From the NCBI RefSeq assembly GCF_011074795.1, contig NZ_JAAMPF010000009.1:1-64000 (forward strand): a DNA stretch of 64,000 nucleotides, given 5' to 3'. Position 1 is the stretch's first letter; each line of letters opens with the position of its first letter. Position numbers and translations under genes: made by a program. Source of the stretch: Marinobacter salicampi. Its GTDB lineage: Bacteria; Pseudomonadota; Gammaproteobacteria; Pseudomonadales; Oleiphilaceae. This document shows, one piece after another, positions 42,761 through 51,862 of the stretch. The notes beneath the pieces are model-generated. The model saw nothing but the letters and a program-made list of their open reading frames with translations, was not told the origin of the DNA and made no database searches.

Positions 42761-44539
42761 CTAGCGCCCTCCAATTGCACCGTCACGGCGCATGTCGGCT
42801 CCGCCAACAAGACCGCTCGGGGTGACCTGTATCAGCGACAACCCGCTGGTCAGGGTCGTTACACCAACCGCATGCCCCCTGCCGTCTTCCAGATCGGACT
42901 CAAGTGCCGCGACGTCATAGACCAGCGTCACGCCCGGGATAGGTGCCTCCAGAACGGTTGCTGAGGTTGAACTGCCACTGTTGGTATTCTGGTAATGGGG
43001 CACATTGATGGCTTCCTGTGGGTCAAGTCCAAAATCAAACACGTTCATGATGGTCTTGGCGGTGTAGCCAATGATCCGGAAGCCGCCCGGCGAGCCGGTG
43101 ACCAGCGAAACCTGGCCATCCAGATCAAGGACAATGGTCGGAGCCATTGAACTGCGGGGCCGCTTTCCGGGCTGTACCCGGTTGGCAATCAGTTCGCCGG
43201 AACTGGAAGTGGGCTGGAAGCTGAAATCGGTCAGCTGGTTGTTGAGCAGAAATCCGCGGCCAGCCACCATGACGCCATTGCCGAACGAGCTCTCGATGGT
43301 CGTGGTCATGGATAGCGCATTGCCAAACCGATCGACAATGGAGACGTGGCTGGTACCCGCGCCTGGCTCATCGATGCCCGGAGCAGAGGGGTCAAACACA
43401 CCGGGGGGCGTACCCGGATCAACCACGCCAAGGTCATTCTCTCCAATCAGCGAAGCGCGGGTTTCAAGGTATTGCTTGTCCAGCATGCCCTCAACCGGAA
43501 CGGTGATGAAATCGCTGTCGCCAACATACTTGTTCCGATCGGCGAATGCGATGCGCATAGCCTGGGTAAAAAGATGCACCACTTCCTCGTCCAGAGGATT
43601 CTTGCCTGCCAGATCGAAATTCTCCAGCACACCCATGATCTGACCGACGGCCAGCCCACCGGAAGATGGAGGCCCCATGCCGCAGACATTATTGTCACGG
43701 TAAAGGATGCACACCGGTGGCCTTTCAATTACCTGATAATCGGCCAGGTCGGCCAGGCTCATCGAGCCGGGAATGTTAGGATCGTTCTGGACGGCGCTAA
43801 CGACGTCCTGCGCGATAGAGCCAGTGTAGAAGGTATCAGCTCCATCACGAGCCAGCAGCTTCAGCGTTTCGGCATAATCCCTGTTTTTGATGAGTGTACC
43901 GGCAGGCTTGGCCGCGCATGTCTCACTGTCAACAAAGTAGTTGAAGGCGGTTGGGTCACGGAAAAATAGCCGATCCTCACAGGAACTGTTGCGGGCCAGG
44001 AGGCCGGCAACCTGATCACTGGTACGCTGGGTCAGAGAAAAACCTTTCTGGGCCTGGGTGATCGCCGGTACGAACAGGCGCTGCCACGGGAGCCGGCCAT
44101 ATTGCGTGTGCATGTACTCCATCATTCGCGGCACGCCCGGCACGCCTACGGACAGACCACTCTGCCAGGCATTGAAAAAGCCGATTGAATTGCCGTCCTC
44201 ATTCAAAAAAAGTGCTCCATCCACGGCCGCTGGTGCGGTTTCACGGGCATCGATGGTGGTTGTGGTGCCGGTCGCAGCATCGTAATAAACGATGAATGCT
44301 CCACCCCCAAGGCCGCTGGACTGGGGCTCCACCAGGCTGAGCATGGTCTGCACCGCAATCATGGCATCTGCCGCGGTGCCCCCGGTTTTGAGAATTTTCG
44401 CGCCGGCTGCCGTCGCCAGCGGGTTTGCCGTGACGACCATTTCGCGCTCGGTGGTTTGCGCCTGTGGCAGATCGGTTGCCCATGCCGCGGGTACAGCCAG
44501 CGATAGACAGAATGCAGCAGTCAACAATCGTTTTTTCAT
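42761..44539 (-). CDS. ggt: Gamma-glutamyltransferase
   Basis: 592 residues with a signal peptide (LTAAFCLSLAVPAAWA). It is a periplasmic Ntn-hydrolase precursor. The large subunit has SSGLGGGAFIVYYDA near residue 75. The self-cleavage site and nucleophile Thr are in GTSHVSIVDRFGNALSMTTT near residue 394. The small subunit ends with the GSPGG loop near residue 490. It cleaves glutathione and gamma-glutamyl compounds and is complete in length. AGGAGA precedes the ATG. Confidence 0.92.
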   Translation of the reverse strand: MKKRLLTAAFCLSLAVPAAWATDLPQAQTTEREMVVTANPLATAAGAKILKTGGTAADAMIAVQTMLSLVEPQSSGLGGGAFIVYYDAATGTTTTIDARETAPAAVDGALFLNEDGNSIGFFNAWQSGLSVGVPGVPRMMEYMHTQYGRLPWQRLFVPAITQAQKGFSLTQRTSDQVAGLLARNSSCEDRLFFRDPTAFNYFVDSETCAAKPAGTLIKNRDYAETLKLLARDGADTFYTGSIAQDVVSAVQNDPNIPGSMSLADLADYQVIERPPVCILYRDNNVCGMGPPSSGGLAVGQIMGVLENFDLAGKNPLDEEVVHLFTQAMRIAFADRNKYVGDSDFITVPVEGMLDKQYLETRASLIGENDLGVVDPGTPPGVFDPSAPGIDEPGAGTSHVSIVDRFGNALSMTTTIESSFGNGVMVAGRGFLLNNQLTDFSFQPTSSSGELIANRVQPGKRPRSSMAPTIVLDLDGQVSLVTGSPGGFRIIGYTAKTIMNVFDFGLDPQEAINVPHYQNTNSGSSTSATVLEAPIPGVTLVYDVAALESDLEDGRGHAVGVTTLTSGLSLIQVTPSGLVGGADMRRDGAIGGR

Positions 44540-44836
44540 TGTTATTCTCCTGTGGCCGAACTCTGCCTGGCCGCACTATTGGGTGAATGGTGCTGTTCGA
44601 GAATCGGTTAGCCCGATACGGTGCATCTGACGCAATTGCTGAGCCACGAAAACACAAAGCATTAAGGTTCAGATGGCTTCGGTAATTGCTGGCATAGCCG
44701 TGATATGAAGAATGTTAAATAATGTAAAATAACTCGACGTTCTTTTGCCCTGCCTGTCTGCCGATCAGCAGCACTTGCGTGCGGGTAGAAAGCCACAGCA
44801 AAATGCTTCTCAACCTTCACGCATGAGCGCTGATCA

Positions 44837-45736
44837 ATGATCGAAACGCCACTGGAATTCGAGAGCCACGGCATAACTTGTCGCGGTGTGCTTTTCACGC
44901 CGGATGCCGACAGCAGGAACTTGCCGTGTATCGTGATGGCGCATGGTTTTGGGCTGACTCATGCCAGCGGTCTTGCGCCATTCAAGGAAGCCTTCTGCAA
45001 GGCGGGTTATGCGGTCTTTGCCTTTGACTATCGCCATTTCGGCGAAAGCGATGGCCAGCCCCGCCAGGCGCTGAGCCCCCGCAAGGAGGTGGCTGACTGG
45101 CTGGCGGCCCTGAACTGTGCACGGAAGCTGGATGGTATCGACGGAAGCCGCATTTGCCTGTGGGGAACATCGTTTTCCGGCGGGCTCGTGATTGCTGCCG
45201 CGGCACAGGATGGAAAGGTGCAGTGCACCATTTCCCAATGCCCGATGATGGATGGTCTGGCGTCTCTGCTGGGCGTAATCGGTTATGCCGGCATCACGCA
45301 GGCGATGCGGCTGACCTGGCATGGAACAGTAGATTGGATTCGCCGTGGACTGGGGATGTCTCCTCGGTATATAACATCTGCAGGCCGTCCCGGGGAGTTA
45401 GGCATGATGACGGCTGAGGATTGCCGTGAAGGGTATGTTTCCTTGTTGGCTGATAATGCGTCGAACTACATTGCCGCGGGGGTAAGTTATACGATTCCTC
45501 TTTTTCGGCCCACCCGGCTCGCCAGCAAAGTCACCTGTCCCGCACTGGTGCAGATTTGCGACCGCGATACGGTCGCCCCGGCGAATGCCGCGGTTAAAGC
45601 GGCCGAAAAAATGCCGAACTCGGAAGTGAAGCACTATTCGGTCGGGCATTTTGATGTGTATCGGGGTGAAGCTCTCGCCCAGTCCATAAAGGATCAGCTT
45701 GAGTTTCTGGGGCGGAAGCTTCCCGTTTTCCATTAA
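44837..45736 (+). CDS. Alpha/beta hydrolase (dienelactone/X-Pro peptidase-like S15 type)
   Basis: 299 residues, no signal peptide. The oxyanion loop MAHGFG is near residue 34, the nucleophile Ser in LWGTSFSGGL near residue 113, Asp in QICDRDTVAP near residue 241 and His in YSVGHFDVY near residue 273. The substrate is not evident. The start has a poor ribosome site; a tiny frame (MSADQ-stop) overlaps it by ATGA just upstream. Confidence 0.75.
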   Translation: MIETPLEFESHGITCRGVLFTPDADSRNLPCIVMAHGFGLTHASGLAPFKEAFCKAGYAVFAFDYRHFGESDGQPRQALSPRKEVADWLAALNCARKLDGIDGSRICLWGTSFSGGLVIAAAAQDGKVQCTISQCPMMDGLASLLGVIGYAGITQAMRLTWHGTVDWIRRGLGMSPRYITSAGRPGELGMMTAEDCREGYVSLLADNASNYIAAGVSYTIPLFRPTRLASKVTCPALVQICDRDTVAPANAAVKAAEKMPNSEVKHYSVGHFDVYRGEALAQSIKDQLEFLGRKLPVFH

Positions 45737-46125
45737 TTCACTCCCAGCCAGGTCCGCTACCCGCCGTGAGCATCTTGCCGGCCCCTTTTGGGCCGAGCCC
45801 AACTGACTGCTGGAGCAGGCGCTGACGGTGCCGGGTGTTCCGGAAAACTGGAAAAGCCGTTTGGTGGAGCACCTGGACTATCCGGCGATTCTTTTTATCC
45901 TGAACCTGGGGGGCTACCAGCTCAGGATCTTCTCCACCACCTCAAAAAAACCAACGCCCCCTGGAAAGGTTTTCGTCGAAAATCCAGTGCATTAAACATG
46001 CGCTTCCAATGGCGCCGGGGCAGGGTCCGGTTGCTATCTTGCTTCCGTTCCTTTGTATTTTTTCTACTTTTGACCATGCTGATAAATGCACCCAATAAAA
46101 AAAGCAAAAGAGAAGGAACCTCGCC
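45737..46125. other. Intergenic region with a possible gene remnant
   Basis: About 390 bases. One frame on the plus strand (about 45806-45992) reads as ordinary protein (LLEQALTVPGVPENWKSRLV, then PAILFILNLGGYQLRIFSTT) but has no start or recognisable partner. It may be a remnant or chance. AT-rich sequence at 46040-46110 probably holds the promoter of the next gene. Confidence 0.35.
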
Positions 46126-48504
46126 ATGCTTTCGAAACTGCTGTGTCAATTCCTGATTATCCTGCTGGCCGTGGTCGGGCTGGCAGCCACAGGCCATGCG
46201 GCCAATCCCCATTACGATCTCAAAGTACTTTCAAGCGCCCCGGACCAGGTGTCCGGTGATGATGCGCTGGTGCAGGTACTGTTCAAGGACCGCCCCATCA
46301 AGTCAGGGCCGGCGCTGAAATCCCGCCTGCGGCAACTGACATTCTGGCTGAACGGCCAGCCCGTTGAACCCGAGATTCGCGCCGGTCGTGATGGCCACGA
46401 GGTGCTGGTGTCCGGCTTGCAGCAGGGTGAGAACAGGCTTGAACTCCACCACCGCCGGCAGGGCCCGTTGGCCTCTGTCACCCTCACGGCTCACCCTGTG
46501 ACGGGGCCCATTTTCTCCGGGCCCCAGCAGTACCCGTTTGTCTGCACCGTCACCACGGAGCTGGGCAAGCAGCCTCTGGTCGATACGGTTGGCGACACCG
46601 GTTTTCCGGTACTGGACGAGCAAGGCAACCAGGTTGGTCTGAGCCGGGACTGCTCTATAGAACCCTATGTCACCTTCGTGTACCGCACCACCAGTGGAAG
46701 CTGGGCGAGCCTGCCGGTTGATGGCAGCCATCCGGATGACATGGCAACCACGGAGCTGACCGACGGCCGCACCGTGGACTTTATCGTTCGCCAGGAGCGG
46801 GGCACCATCAACCGCTTCATCTATAGCTTTGCCACCCTTGCCGAAGCTGGCGACGAGCCCTGGCAGGCGTCCACTTCGAACTGGAATAGGCGGCTGCTGT
46901 TCCACTTCCAGGGAGGAGTGGCCATCGGTCATAGCCAGGGCGACATCAGCAACAGCCGGGCGCTGCAGCTGGAGACCCTGCAGCAAGGCTATGCCGTAAT
47001 TTATTCCACTGGTACCCGAACCAGCACCCATTACAACCTTCAGGTGGGTGGTGAGACTGCACTGATGGTGAAAGAGCACTTCGTCAAACGCTTTGGCGTG
47101 CCGGACTATACCGTGGCGATCGGCGGTTCCGGTGGCGGCATCCAGCAGTACGTCTATTCCCAGAACCATCCGGACCTGCTGGACGGCGGCGTGCCCCAGT
47201 ACTCCTATCCGGACATGGTTACCCAGACCATTCATATCGGTGACTGCGAGCTGCTGGAGTACTACATGGACGCCACCGATCGGGACAATCCCAAATGGCA
47301 GACCACCGCCAATCGCAGCTGGCTGGTGGGCCTGAACTCCAACGATCGGTATCCCGATCCGTTTGCCGCGGCCAAGCAGTTGCTGGGCTACAGCACCGCC
47401 CCTGGCATGACCGAGTGCATTCCAGCATGGCGCGGCCTTACCCCGCTGGTGATGAACCCGCACTTTGGCCAGGCCGACAACCAGGAGCTGATGCAGCCTG
47501 AGGGCGTCATGGACGACGTACACTGGACCCATTATTCGGACGCCAGAAACATCTACGGGGTCGATGAAAACGGCGAACCCCGTACCCTGTTTGACAACGT
47601 CGGTGTGCAGTACGGGCTGGACGCCCTGGTGGAAGGCAAGATTACCAGCGAGGAGTTTATTGAACTCAACGCTCGGGTTGGCGGCTGGAAGCAGCCCTCG
47701 GAGATGGTCCAGGAAGGCTTTCCGTTCCTGGGCTCATTCTCCGACGTACTCGCTGACCCGACCGCCTTCGATCCTTGGAGTTCGCGCAACATGAATCTGA
47801 GCCCGGACGGTGGCGCGACGCCTGCCCCCCGCACCGAGGGCGATATCGAAGCCATCCGCGCGGCCTATACCTCCGGCCTGGTGTTCGACGGCCAGCTGAA
47901 CATGCCGGTTATCGACTGGCGCCATTACCTGGAGGAGGTGCTGGACATGCACAACAGTCACCAGTCCTTCTCGGCCCGCCAGCGCATCATCAACCGCATG
48001 GGCGATGCCGGCAACCAGGTCATCTGGTTCACGGACACCCGCCCGACGGACTACTCCGACCCGGACGAACCGGAGCCCCGGGAGGAATCCAATCCGACGT
48101 GGATGGCACTGGAAGTGCTGCATGACTGGATCACCAATATTCAGCAGAATCCGGGCTTGAGCATCGCCGCCAACCGCCCGATTGAAGCTCAGGATGCCTG
48201 CTTCAACACCGACGGCACCTTAATCGACGCGGGCGAGGAGGTGTGGAACGGCATTCTCGACAATGAGGCGGCTGGCGCCTGCACCAGCCGGTTCCAGACC
48301 TATACCACATCGCGCATGGAGGCTGGTGGATCCATTGAAGGCAGCACCTTCAAGTGCAGCCTGAAGCCGGTGAATGCGGCGCTGTCAGACGGTACCTATG
48401 GAAGCGTATCGTTTAATACGGAGGAGGTTGATCGTCTGAACGAGACCTTCCCCAACGGCGTCTGCGATTACGCTCAACCCGATCAGGGCCGACCCGAGGG
48501 CTGA
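46126..48504 (+). CDS. DUF6351 family secreted protein, probably an alpha/beta-type hydrolase
   Basis: 792 residues with a signal peptide (LIILLAVVGLAATGHAA). An N-terminal beta domain (about 25-150) precedes a large domain with VAIGGSGGGIQQYVYSQNHP near residue 327, a GxSGG-type nucleophile elbow. CNTDGTL-type and other paired Cys may form disulfides. The layout fits DUF6351, which I recall as tannase or esterase-like, of unknown substrate. The ATG follows GAAGGAA. It is monocistronic, with a stem-loop shortly after. Confidence 0.7.
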   Translation: MLSKLLCQFLIILLAVVGLAATGHAANPHYDLKVLSSAPDQVSGDDALVQVLFKDRPIKSGPALKSRLRQLTFWLNGQPVEPEIRAGRDGHEVLVSGLQQGENRLELHHRRQGPLASVTLTAHPVTGPIFSGPQQYPFVCTVTTELGKQPLVDTVGDTGFPVLDEQGNQVGLSRDCSIEPYVTFVYRTTSGSWASLPVDGSHPDDMATTELTDGRTVDFIVRQERGTINRFIYSFATLAEAGDEPWQASTSNWNRRLLFHFQGGVAIGHSQGDISNSRALQLETLQQGYAVIYSTGTRTSTHYNLQVGGETALMVKEHFVKRFGVPDYTVAIGGSGGGIQQYVYSQNHPDLLDGGVPQYSYPDMVTQTIHIGDCELLEYYMDATDRDNPKWQTTANRSWLVGLNSNDRYPDPFAAAKQLLGYSTAPGMTECIPAWRGLTPLVMNPHFGQADNQELMQPEGVMDDVHWTHYSDARNIYGVDENGEPRTLFDNVGVQYGLDALVEGKITSEEFIELNARVGGWKQPSEMVQEGFPFLGSFSDVLADPTAFDPWSSRNMNLSPDGGATPAPRTEGDIEAIRAAYTSGLVFDGQLNMPVIDWRHYLEEVLDMHNSHQSFSARQRIINRMGDAGNQVIWFTDTRPTDYSDPDEPEPREESNPTWMALEVLHDWITNIQQNPGLSIAANRPIEAQDACFNTDGTLIDAGEEVWNGILDNEAAGACTSRFQTYTTSRMEAGGSIEGSTFKCSLKPVNAALSDGTYGSVSFNTEEVDRLNETFPNGVCDYAQPDQGRPEG

Positions 48505-48523
48505 TATATCGGTGAAGCGCCGT

Positions 48524-48543
48524 GGGCACCCCTCGGGGTGCCC
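48524..48543 (+). terminator. Stem-loop after the DUF6351 gene
   Basis: GGGCACCC-CTCG-GGGTGCCC, a perfect 8-bp GC-rich stem 20 bases after the stop. No T-run follows. Confidence 0.5.
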
Positions 48544-48667
48544 TCAGACTGCGCAGCCCATGGTTAATGTACGTGAAACGCATCTGCGACCCTCTAGGAT
48601 GCGCCCGGCTTGTCAGAAAAGCCGCGCACATCCAGACAGGTTTGTTCGCAATGGTTGGGCAGCAGAA

Positions 48668-49318
48668 ATGAAAGCAGTCGGTCTTCTTTTCGTGTTGTTC
48701 GTGCTTTACGGATGCACTGCCAAACCCCATGTCGTTGAACCGGATACCGAAGCTGATGGTGAACGTACAGTCAGATTGTACGTTGTCAGCCATGGCTGGC
48801 ATGTGGGCGTTGCCATAGCCGCTGACCAACTCAACCCTGTGGTTCCGGCACTAAAAGAACGCTTTGATGGGGCTGAGTACTACGAACTCGGGTGGGGTGA
48901 TAAGGGGTTTTACCAGGCCCCGGAGATTACGACCGGCGTGACGCTGCGGGCCATTGTCTGGTCACGGGGAGCCGTAGTGCACGTTGTGGCTGTGCCCGGT
49001 TCGCCGGCTGAATACTTCGGTAGCAATGACCTTGTCCACACCCGCATCAACGCGGAAGAAGCCGAATCCCTGGCGCGCTACCTGGCTAGCAGTTTTACCC
49101 GCGATGCCAAAGGTGATCTGGTTGGACTCAAACGCGGCATTTACGGTGAGAGCCAGTTCTATGAAGGCGAAGGCCGTTACCACCTGCTCAATACCAGCAA
49201 TAAATGGGCGGCGAAGGCGCTAAAGAGCGCGGGAATGGCTATATCGCCAACCTTCAAGCTTACCGCCGATAGCGTCATGGAGTTTGTTGAGGAGAATCGA
49301 CGCGACTGCACCCGGTAA
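48668..49318 (+). CDS. DUF2459 / TIGR02117 lipoprotein
   Basis: 216 residues from the ATG at 48668; the frame upstream is open but unlike protein. A lipobox LYGC puts Cys near residue 16. The conserved region VVSHGWHVGVAIAADQL, then YYELGWGDKGFYQAP and NTSNKWAAKALKSAG, matches DUF2459, a family often found near polyhydroxyalkanoate genes. Function is unknown; the His, Cys and Asn pattern suggests an NlpC-like fold. The ribosome site is weak. Confidence 0.75.
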   Translation: MKAVGLLFVLFVLYGCTAKPHVVEPDTEADGERTVRLYVVSHGWHVGVAIAADQLNPVVPALKERFDGAEYYELGWGDKGFYQAPEITTGVTLRAIVWSRGAVVHVVAVPGSPAEYFGSNDLVHTRINAEEAESLARYLASSFTRDAKGDLVGLKRGIYGESQFYEGEGRYHLLNTSNKWAAKALKSAGMAISPTFKLTADSVMEFVEENRRDCTR

Positions 49319-49406
49319 CACCATCAGACGGGAGCTGCTCCCCCCGAGCCAACAGGCAATGCCGGGAGCCCGGAGCAGGTCGGGTTTGCGCTGATCTGTT
49401 TTGCCC

Positions 49407-50153
49407 CTAGGCCTTCACGCAGACAAACAGGGCATTGCCGGACTGACCGTCCCAGGGTTCAATTTTGCCGTAGTCATGCTCGAATACGTGAACCTCGAAC
49501 CAGGGTTCCAGCAGCTGAATAAGTTCTTCGAATCCGACCGCCACCATGGGATGCTCGTCCTCCCAGGCCTTGCTTAGATCCTGCGTGGATTTCTGGATGC
49601 GCAGCTTGAGTGACTGTTGCTCGCCGTAGCCCCGGTATTGCCAGCCTGAACTGAACTTGAAGACACCGTCCCGGTGCTCTGCGGAATGGGTTACAAACAG
49701 GTTGTTGTTGATCTTGTTCTTGTCCACCGCATTGAAGCAGAAAACACCACCGGCCTGCAGGGCCTCGTAGACGCTGGCGATGCAGGAATTCAAATGGTGG
49801 ATGTCACGGTTGTAGTGAATGGAATATAGAAAGCAGGTGATGAGATCGAACGACTGGTCAAAGGCAAAGCTGCCAATGTCTCCCAGGGTGAATCCGGCTT
49901 CAGGGCAGCGTGCTTTCGCTTTATCTAGCATAGGCTGGTTGATGTCCAGGCCCTGGCATTGGTAACCGAAGTCGAGGAAATGCCGGATGTGGGGGCCGGT
50001 GCCACAGGCCAGGTCCAGGTGCCTGCGACCGCCGTTTCCGAACAGCTGGTCAAGCCTGCGCACGCTGCTGCTTTGTTCCGGGTAGTCGATGTCGGCACAC
50101 ATCAGATCGTAATAACCGGAGAGGTCGTTGTAGAGCTTGGTGGACGATGGCAT
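49407..50153 (-). CDS. Class I SAM-dependent methyltransferase
   Basis: 248 residues. Motif I HLDLACGTGPHIRHFLDFGY is near residue 45, the acidic GLDINQ near 70, and post-I GDIGSFAFDQSFDLITCFLY near 97. The pattern resembles small-molecule methyltransferases (glycine/sarcosine or UbiE-like group). A C-terminal beta-rich part covers the substrate. The acceptor cannot be named. Confidence 0.8.
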   Translation of the reverse strand: MPSSTKLYNDLSGYYDLMCADIDYPEQSSSVRRLDQLFGNGGRRHLDLACGTGPHIRHFLDFGYQCQGLDINQPMLDKAKARCPEAGFTLGDIGSFAFDQSFDLITCFLYSIHYNRDIHHLNSCIASVYEALQAGGVFCFNAVDKNKINNNLFVTHSAEHRDGVFKFSSGWQYRGYGEQQSLKLRIQKSTQDLSKAWEDEHPMVAVGFEELIQLLEPWFEVHVFEHDYGKIEPWDGQSGNALFVCVKA

Positions 50154-50256
50154 GACGGCTCACTGGCGGGGATATACGGGCGGCAGGCAGTATAGCAAAG
50201 GACAGCCGGGCCGGTTATCTTCGCGGCATTTCTGAGCTGTCCTCAATAAAGCAATT

Positions 50257-50281
50257 AGCGGGGTAGATCTATTTTTCAGGG
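50257..50281 (+). repeat. Dispersed repeat copy at the NYN gene stop
   Basis: AGCGGGGTAGATCTATTTTT, a forward copy on the plus strand. Read from the minus strand it is GAAAAATAGATCTACCCC and supplies the TAG stop of the NYN gene. Confidence 0.65.
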
Positions 50282-51015
50282 CTCTTGACGTATAAGCCGC
50301 TTTTATCCCGAACGCTGGTCTCAAATAATTCACTGGCCCGGATGAGATCACTCAGCTTTTTGTACCCGTAGTTCACCGGCGAGAAGGAGCTGTTGTTGGA
50401 GATGTATTTACCAACCCGGCCGAGATGAGCCCAACCGTCGTCGTCAGCTGTCTGTTCCACGGCAGTTCGCAGCGTTCGAACCAGAACCGTGTCGCCTCGT
50501 AATTGGTTTCGACTCCATTTGGTTTCAGCGGCTGGCTTCGGGCTATCACCAACGGCGGCTTCATCCTGTTGCTCGGTTTCTTCCCTGAGGTTCTCTGTGT
50601 AGATGAACTGGGAACAGGCGCTGACAAACGGCATGGGTGTTTTTCGCTCACCAAAGCCGAAGACGGGGAGGCCAGCCTCAAGAATGCGCATGACGAGCGG
50701 GGTAAAGTCCGAGTCGCTGGTCATCAGGGCAAAGGCATCCACATTCCCGCTGTAGAGCAGGTCCATGGCATCGATGATCATCGATGCGTCGGTGGCGTTT
50801 TTACCGGACGTATAGGCAAACTGCTGAACGGGCCGAATGGCGTTGGCATGCAGTTTTCCAATCCAGCCACCCAGCTGTGGGCCATTCCAGTCTCCATGGG
50901 CATGGCGAACATTGACGGCGCCATACTTGGCCAGCTCCTGCAATACCCCTTCAATCGAGTGATGGCTGACGTTGTCGCAGTCGATCAGAAGCGCAATTTT
51001 ATAGTTGCTGTTCAT
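50269..51015 (-). CDS. NYN-domain (PIN-like) RNase with a C-terminal OST-HTH/LOTUS domain
   Basis: 248 residues from the ATG at 51015 (an in-frame start at 51042 has no better site). The NYN core has acidic residues in LLIDCDNVSH, DASMIIDAMDLL and LMTSDSDFTPLV, the usual PIN-type metal-binding set. A linker of about 45 residues leads to an OST-HTH-like domain (WAHLGRVGKYISNNSSF, then YGYKKLSDLIRASELFE), an RNA-binding module. It is a candidate RNA-processing or decay enzyme. The last codons and stop are in a dispersed repeat. Confidence 0.78.
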   Translation of the reverse strand: MNSNYKIALLIDCDNVSHHSIEGVLQELAKYGAVNVRHAHGDWNGPQLGGWIGKLHANAIRPVQQFAYTSGKNATDASMIIDAMDLLYSGNVDAFALMTSDSDFTPLVMRILEAGLPVFGFGERKTPMPFVSACSQFIYTENLREETEQQDEAAVGDSPKPAAETKWSRNQLRGDTVLVRTLRTAVEQTADDDGWAHLGRVGKYISNNSSFSPVNYGYKKLSDLIRASELFETSVRDKSGLYVKSPEK

Positions 51016-51172
51016 TATCCCTGGGTTGTCCTTTTCCAACATTATGAAATCAATACTTTACCATGGCTTGTCTTACATCCAACGCCCCTCGTCTTTCTGT
51101 GACCTGCACCCAAGTGCCGTATGGCGCTTTTTGTTAAAGTTCGTAACTCTAATAAAAACCTAGGAGTGGGAT

Positions 51173-51772
51173 GTGAATTTTCGGACGATATGTGCAGGTT
51201 TGCTTTTAGCCATGGGGTCAGCAGTTGCTCAGGCCACTGAACTCGATTTCGAGGCGCTTAATCCGGGCTCCGTTCCGGCTGGGTACGGCAATCTCACCTG
51301 GGATAACTGGGGGCTGATGCCAAAAAGCACCTGCCAGGACGGTTACTGTGCCTCGGTTACTTCAGGCAGTTGGTCCGTATTCAATCAGAGTGGCGACGAC
51401 GCAACCATCACAAGCACTGCACTCTTTGACTTCCAGGGCGCCTATCTGGCCGGCGCATTCCATGACGACCTTCTTGTAAATGTGAAAGGCTATGCCAATG
51501 GACAGCTCGCCCATGAAAGAACGGTTGGCGTGAATACGGTCATTGCCCAGTGGTTTGATTTCGGGTTTACCGGAGTTGATAGCCTGGTCTTCAGCTCCTT
51601 CGGACCGAGTGTTCAGTCCGGAGTTTCATCGCAGGGGAGCAATTTCGGGATGGACGACTTTACGTTTGAGCGGGCCGTTGCCGTCACTGAGCCGTCAACA
51701 ATCGGGCTGTTGGGTGCGGGCATGGCGCTTTTGGTGGGCGTGCGTCGTAAGCGGGCTGACTGCAGAGGTTAG
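51173..51772 (+). CDS. PEP-CTERM sorting-domain exported protein
   Basis: 199 residues from a GTG with AGGAG upstream. A signal peptide (LLLAMGSAVAQA) is followed by a beta-rich domain with a paired Cys (CQDGYC near residue 45). The C-terminus is a textbook PEP-CTERM tail: VTEPSTIGLLGAGMALLVG, then RRKR. Such tails are cut by an exosortase, usually for cell-surface or exopolysaccharide-linked display. No exosortase gene is in the window. Confidence 0.82.
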   Translation: MNFRTICAGLLLAMGSAVAQATELDFEALNPGSVPAGYGNLTWDNWGLMPKSTCQDGYCASVTSGSWSVFNQSGDDATITSTALFDFQGAYLAGAFHDDLLVNVKGYANGQLAHERTVGVNTVIAQWFDFGFTGVDSLVFSSFGPSVQSGVSSQGSNFGMDDFTFERAVAVTEPSTIGLLGAGMALLVGVRRKRADCRG

Positions 51773-51814
51773 GGAAGAGCGCGAGTAAACTCCTACCTTA
51801 TTCTCGCCCGAAAA

Positions 51815-51851
51815 GCTGCCCGAACTAATGTTTTGCTGTTATCCGGGCAGC
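51815..51851. terminator. Bidirectional hairpin between convergent genes
   Basis: GCTGCCCG and CGGGCAGC with 21 bases between, preceded by AAAA and followed by GTTTG. It lies between the PEP-CTERM and barrel genes. Confidence 0.5.
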
Positions 51852-51862
51852 GTTTGTTGGCA

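Noticed and set aside
46303..47532. 409-codon open frame on the minus strand
   Set aside because: Antisense to the DUF6351 gene. Composition is that of a shadow frame.
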